From: Candidatus Hydrogenedentota bacterium
GTDB taxonomy: Bacteria > Spirochaetota > Leptospiria > Turneriellales > J094
Reading direction: 5' to 3'
Assembly (NCBI GenBank): GCA_003695005.1
Contig: RFJE01000366.1
Coordinates: 1-6,204, forward strand
DNA length: 6,204 bases
Below, piece after piece: positions 5,335-6,204 of this stretch. The notes under the pieces were generated by a model, which saw only the letters and a list, made by a program, of their open reading frames with translations, made no database searches and was not told where the DNA came from. Each line of letters starts with the position of its first letter. Within the stretch, counting starts at the first letter, position 1. Position numbers and translations under genes: made by a program.

Positions 5335-6204
5335 TAAAATTTTCCCCCGTAAACATCAATTAAAATATCAGTCATTTCAGGAATAGTTGGACTATTTACA
5401 CGATATAAATCAAACGTTCCATCTTTATCCGAGGAAAAGTAAATATGTCCTTTACTATCTACAAAGGGTGATTTTTCTTTCGCGCTTGTGTTTAAAATAC
5501 TTAACAAGGCATTTTTTTTATTCGAAAGAACAAATAGCTCTAAGTCGTTATTACTTTCCCATATTAAAAGTTCTTCATCGGCTCCGTAGATTTGTAAACG
5601 ATAGTAGGCAGTAGATAAAGGAACGTACGCACTTGCAAAGGTTTTTAACTCTAAAAGCGAACCAGAAGATTCGGGATGATCAAATGTTAGGGAATTTAAA
5701 TCACCATTGGCATCAATTCCTGAATAAGCGGCACTTGCCATTTTTAGTTTGCCATAGTCCCAATCTAAAAGAAGTAAAACTAAATTCCCGCTTTTGGAAA
5801 AATAAATACCCACTGGCGTGGTTGCCACAGGATCGATATTAGCAGCATTGATTCGTGTACCGGAAGCACTTGTTTTAATAGCGCCATTGGCATCTATTGG
5901 TAAGATACAAACATTGACTCCGCCGACTAATGCTAAAAACAAATTGCCATTTGGATCTGTGATTCCAAAAAGACGGTCGGCAAAATTTTCCGGAGGGGTT
6001 GTAATTCCACAATATGTAGTCATCGAATTTACTTGAATATTCGTTCCACCACCATACTGAACATAATTCTGGTTTAGAAATTTCCCATCCTCTTGTAAAA
6101 TTGCATGATGAATGTATGTAGTTCCTGTATCGGTATCTAAAAAATAAAAGTGTTTTCCTAACAATACAGGATAAGTTTCCGAATTTAGACTTGTCGATAT
6201 ATAC
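5334..6204 (-). CDS. PD40/TolB-like beta-propeller protein, N-terminus outside the window
   Basis: The frame is open to the right edge: upstream of the TTG at 6164 it still reads YISTSLNSETYPV in the style of the rest, so that TTG is probably internal and the gene is 5'-partial. About 289 residues are visible. The clearest piece is SPFVDSKGHIYFSSDKDGTFDLYRV (232-256, counted from the TTG), the classic PD40/WD40-like blade (S-P-x-x-S/D-x-G-x-I-x-F-S-S-D-x-D-G-x-x-D-L-Y). Earlier strands (GNLFLALVGG, VGIYFSKSGNLVLLLLD) suggest further blades. DPNGN (70-74), DANGA (91-95) and DANGD (151-155) are repeated D-x-N-G turns. Such propellers are usually periplasmic or surface binding proteins, as in TolB, but a signal peptide cannot be seen here. 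It is first of the four visible operon genes and its promoter must lie to the right. Confidence 0.76.
   Translation of the reverse strand, partial: YISTSLNSETYPVLLGKHFYFLDTDTGTTYIHHAILQEDGKFLNQNYVQYGGGTNIQVNSMTTYCGITTPPENFADRLFGITDPNGNLFLALVGGVNVCILPIDANGAIKTSASGTRINAANIDPVATTPVGIYFSKSGNLVLLLLDWDYGKLKMASAAYSGIDANGDLNSLTFDHPESSGSLLELKTFASAYVPLSTAYYRLQIYGADEELLIWESNNDLELFVLSNKKNALLSILNTSAKEKSPFVDSKGHIYFSSDKDGTFDLYRVNSPTIPEMTDILIDVYGGKF
5343..5348 (-). promoter_or_regulatory. Shine-Dalgarno GGGGGA for the SLH-like gene
   Basis: GGGGGA on the minus strand is 8 nt before the ATG at 5334-5332. It lies inside the end of the beta-propeller gene and supports re-initiation at the TAATG junction. Confidence 0.55.

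Noticed and set aside
5387..6036. Three plus-strand open frames opposite the propeller gene
   Set aside because: They are shadows of a minus-strand gene with a clear PD40 motif; none has a ribosome site or recognisable motif.

Overview
The window looks like a chromosomal segment of a low-GC, double-membrane bacterium. The mix of outer-membrane beta-barrels with aromatic C-termini, a secreted FecR-domain protein, a PD40-type beta-propeller, a stand-alone RsbW-like kinase fold and frequent TTG starts fits a spirochaete, most plausibly of the Leptospira lineage (Leptospirales). That assignment is inference from gene style; there is no rRNA or marker tree here to prove it.

Left part, plus strand (1-1124): the last 22 codons of an AraC-type regulator enter from the left edge and overlap by 4 bp the TTG start of a secreted protein with a soluble N-terminal half and a C-terminal beta-barrel. 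A 283-bp non-coding gap follows (1125-1407). It opens with a GC-rich patch carrying a perfect G6/C6 hairpin and ends with AT-rich, promoter-like sequence.

Middle, plus strand (1408-2666): a GHKL/HATPase protein of the RsbW/anti-sigma type overlaps by 43 bp a tRNA (guanine-N7-)-methyltransferase (trmB). trmB converges tail-to-tail with the next operon, and the two coding regions share 18 bp.

Right part, minus strand (6204 down to 2649): a four-gene, tightly packed operon of exported proteins. In transcription order it encodes a beta-propeller protein (5' end outside the window), a small secreted protein with an SLH-like pattern, a secreted FecR-domain protein, and a 477-residue outer-membrane beta-barrel. 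Junctions are a 1-nt overlap (TAATG), a 4-nt overlap (ATGA) and a 14-nt gap, each with a visible Shine-Dalgarno sequence. I infer a co-translated cell-envelope module spanning periplasm and outer membrane. Its function is not readable from sequence, and it is the best candidate here for an undescribed system. I see no CRISPR array, tRNA, rRNA, transposase or integrase.
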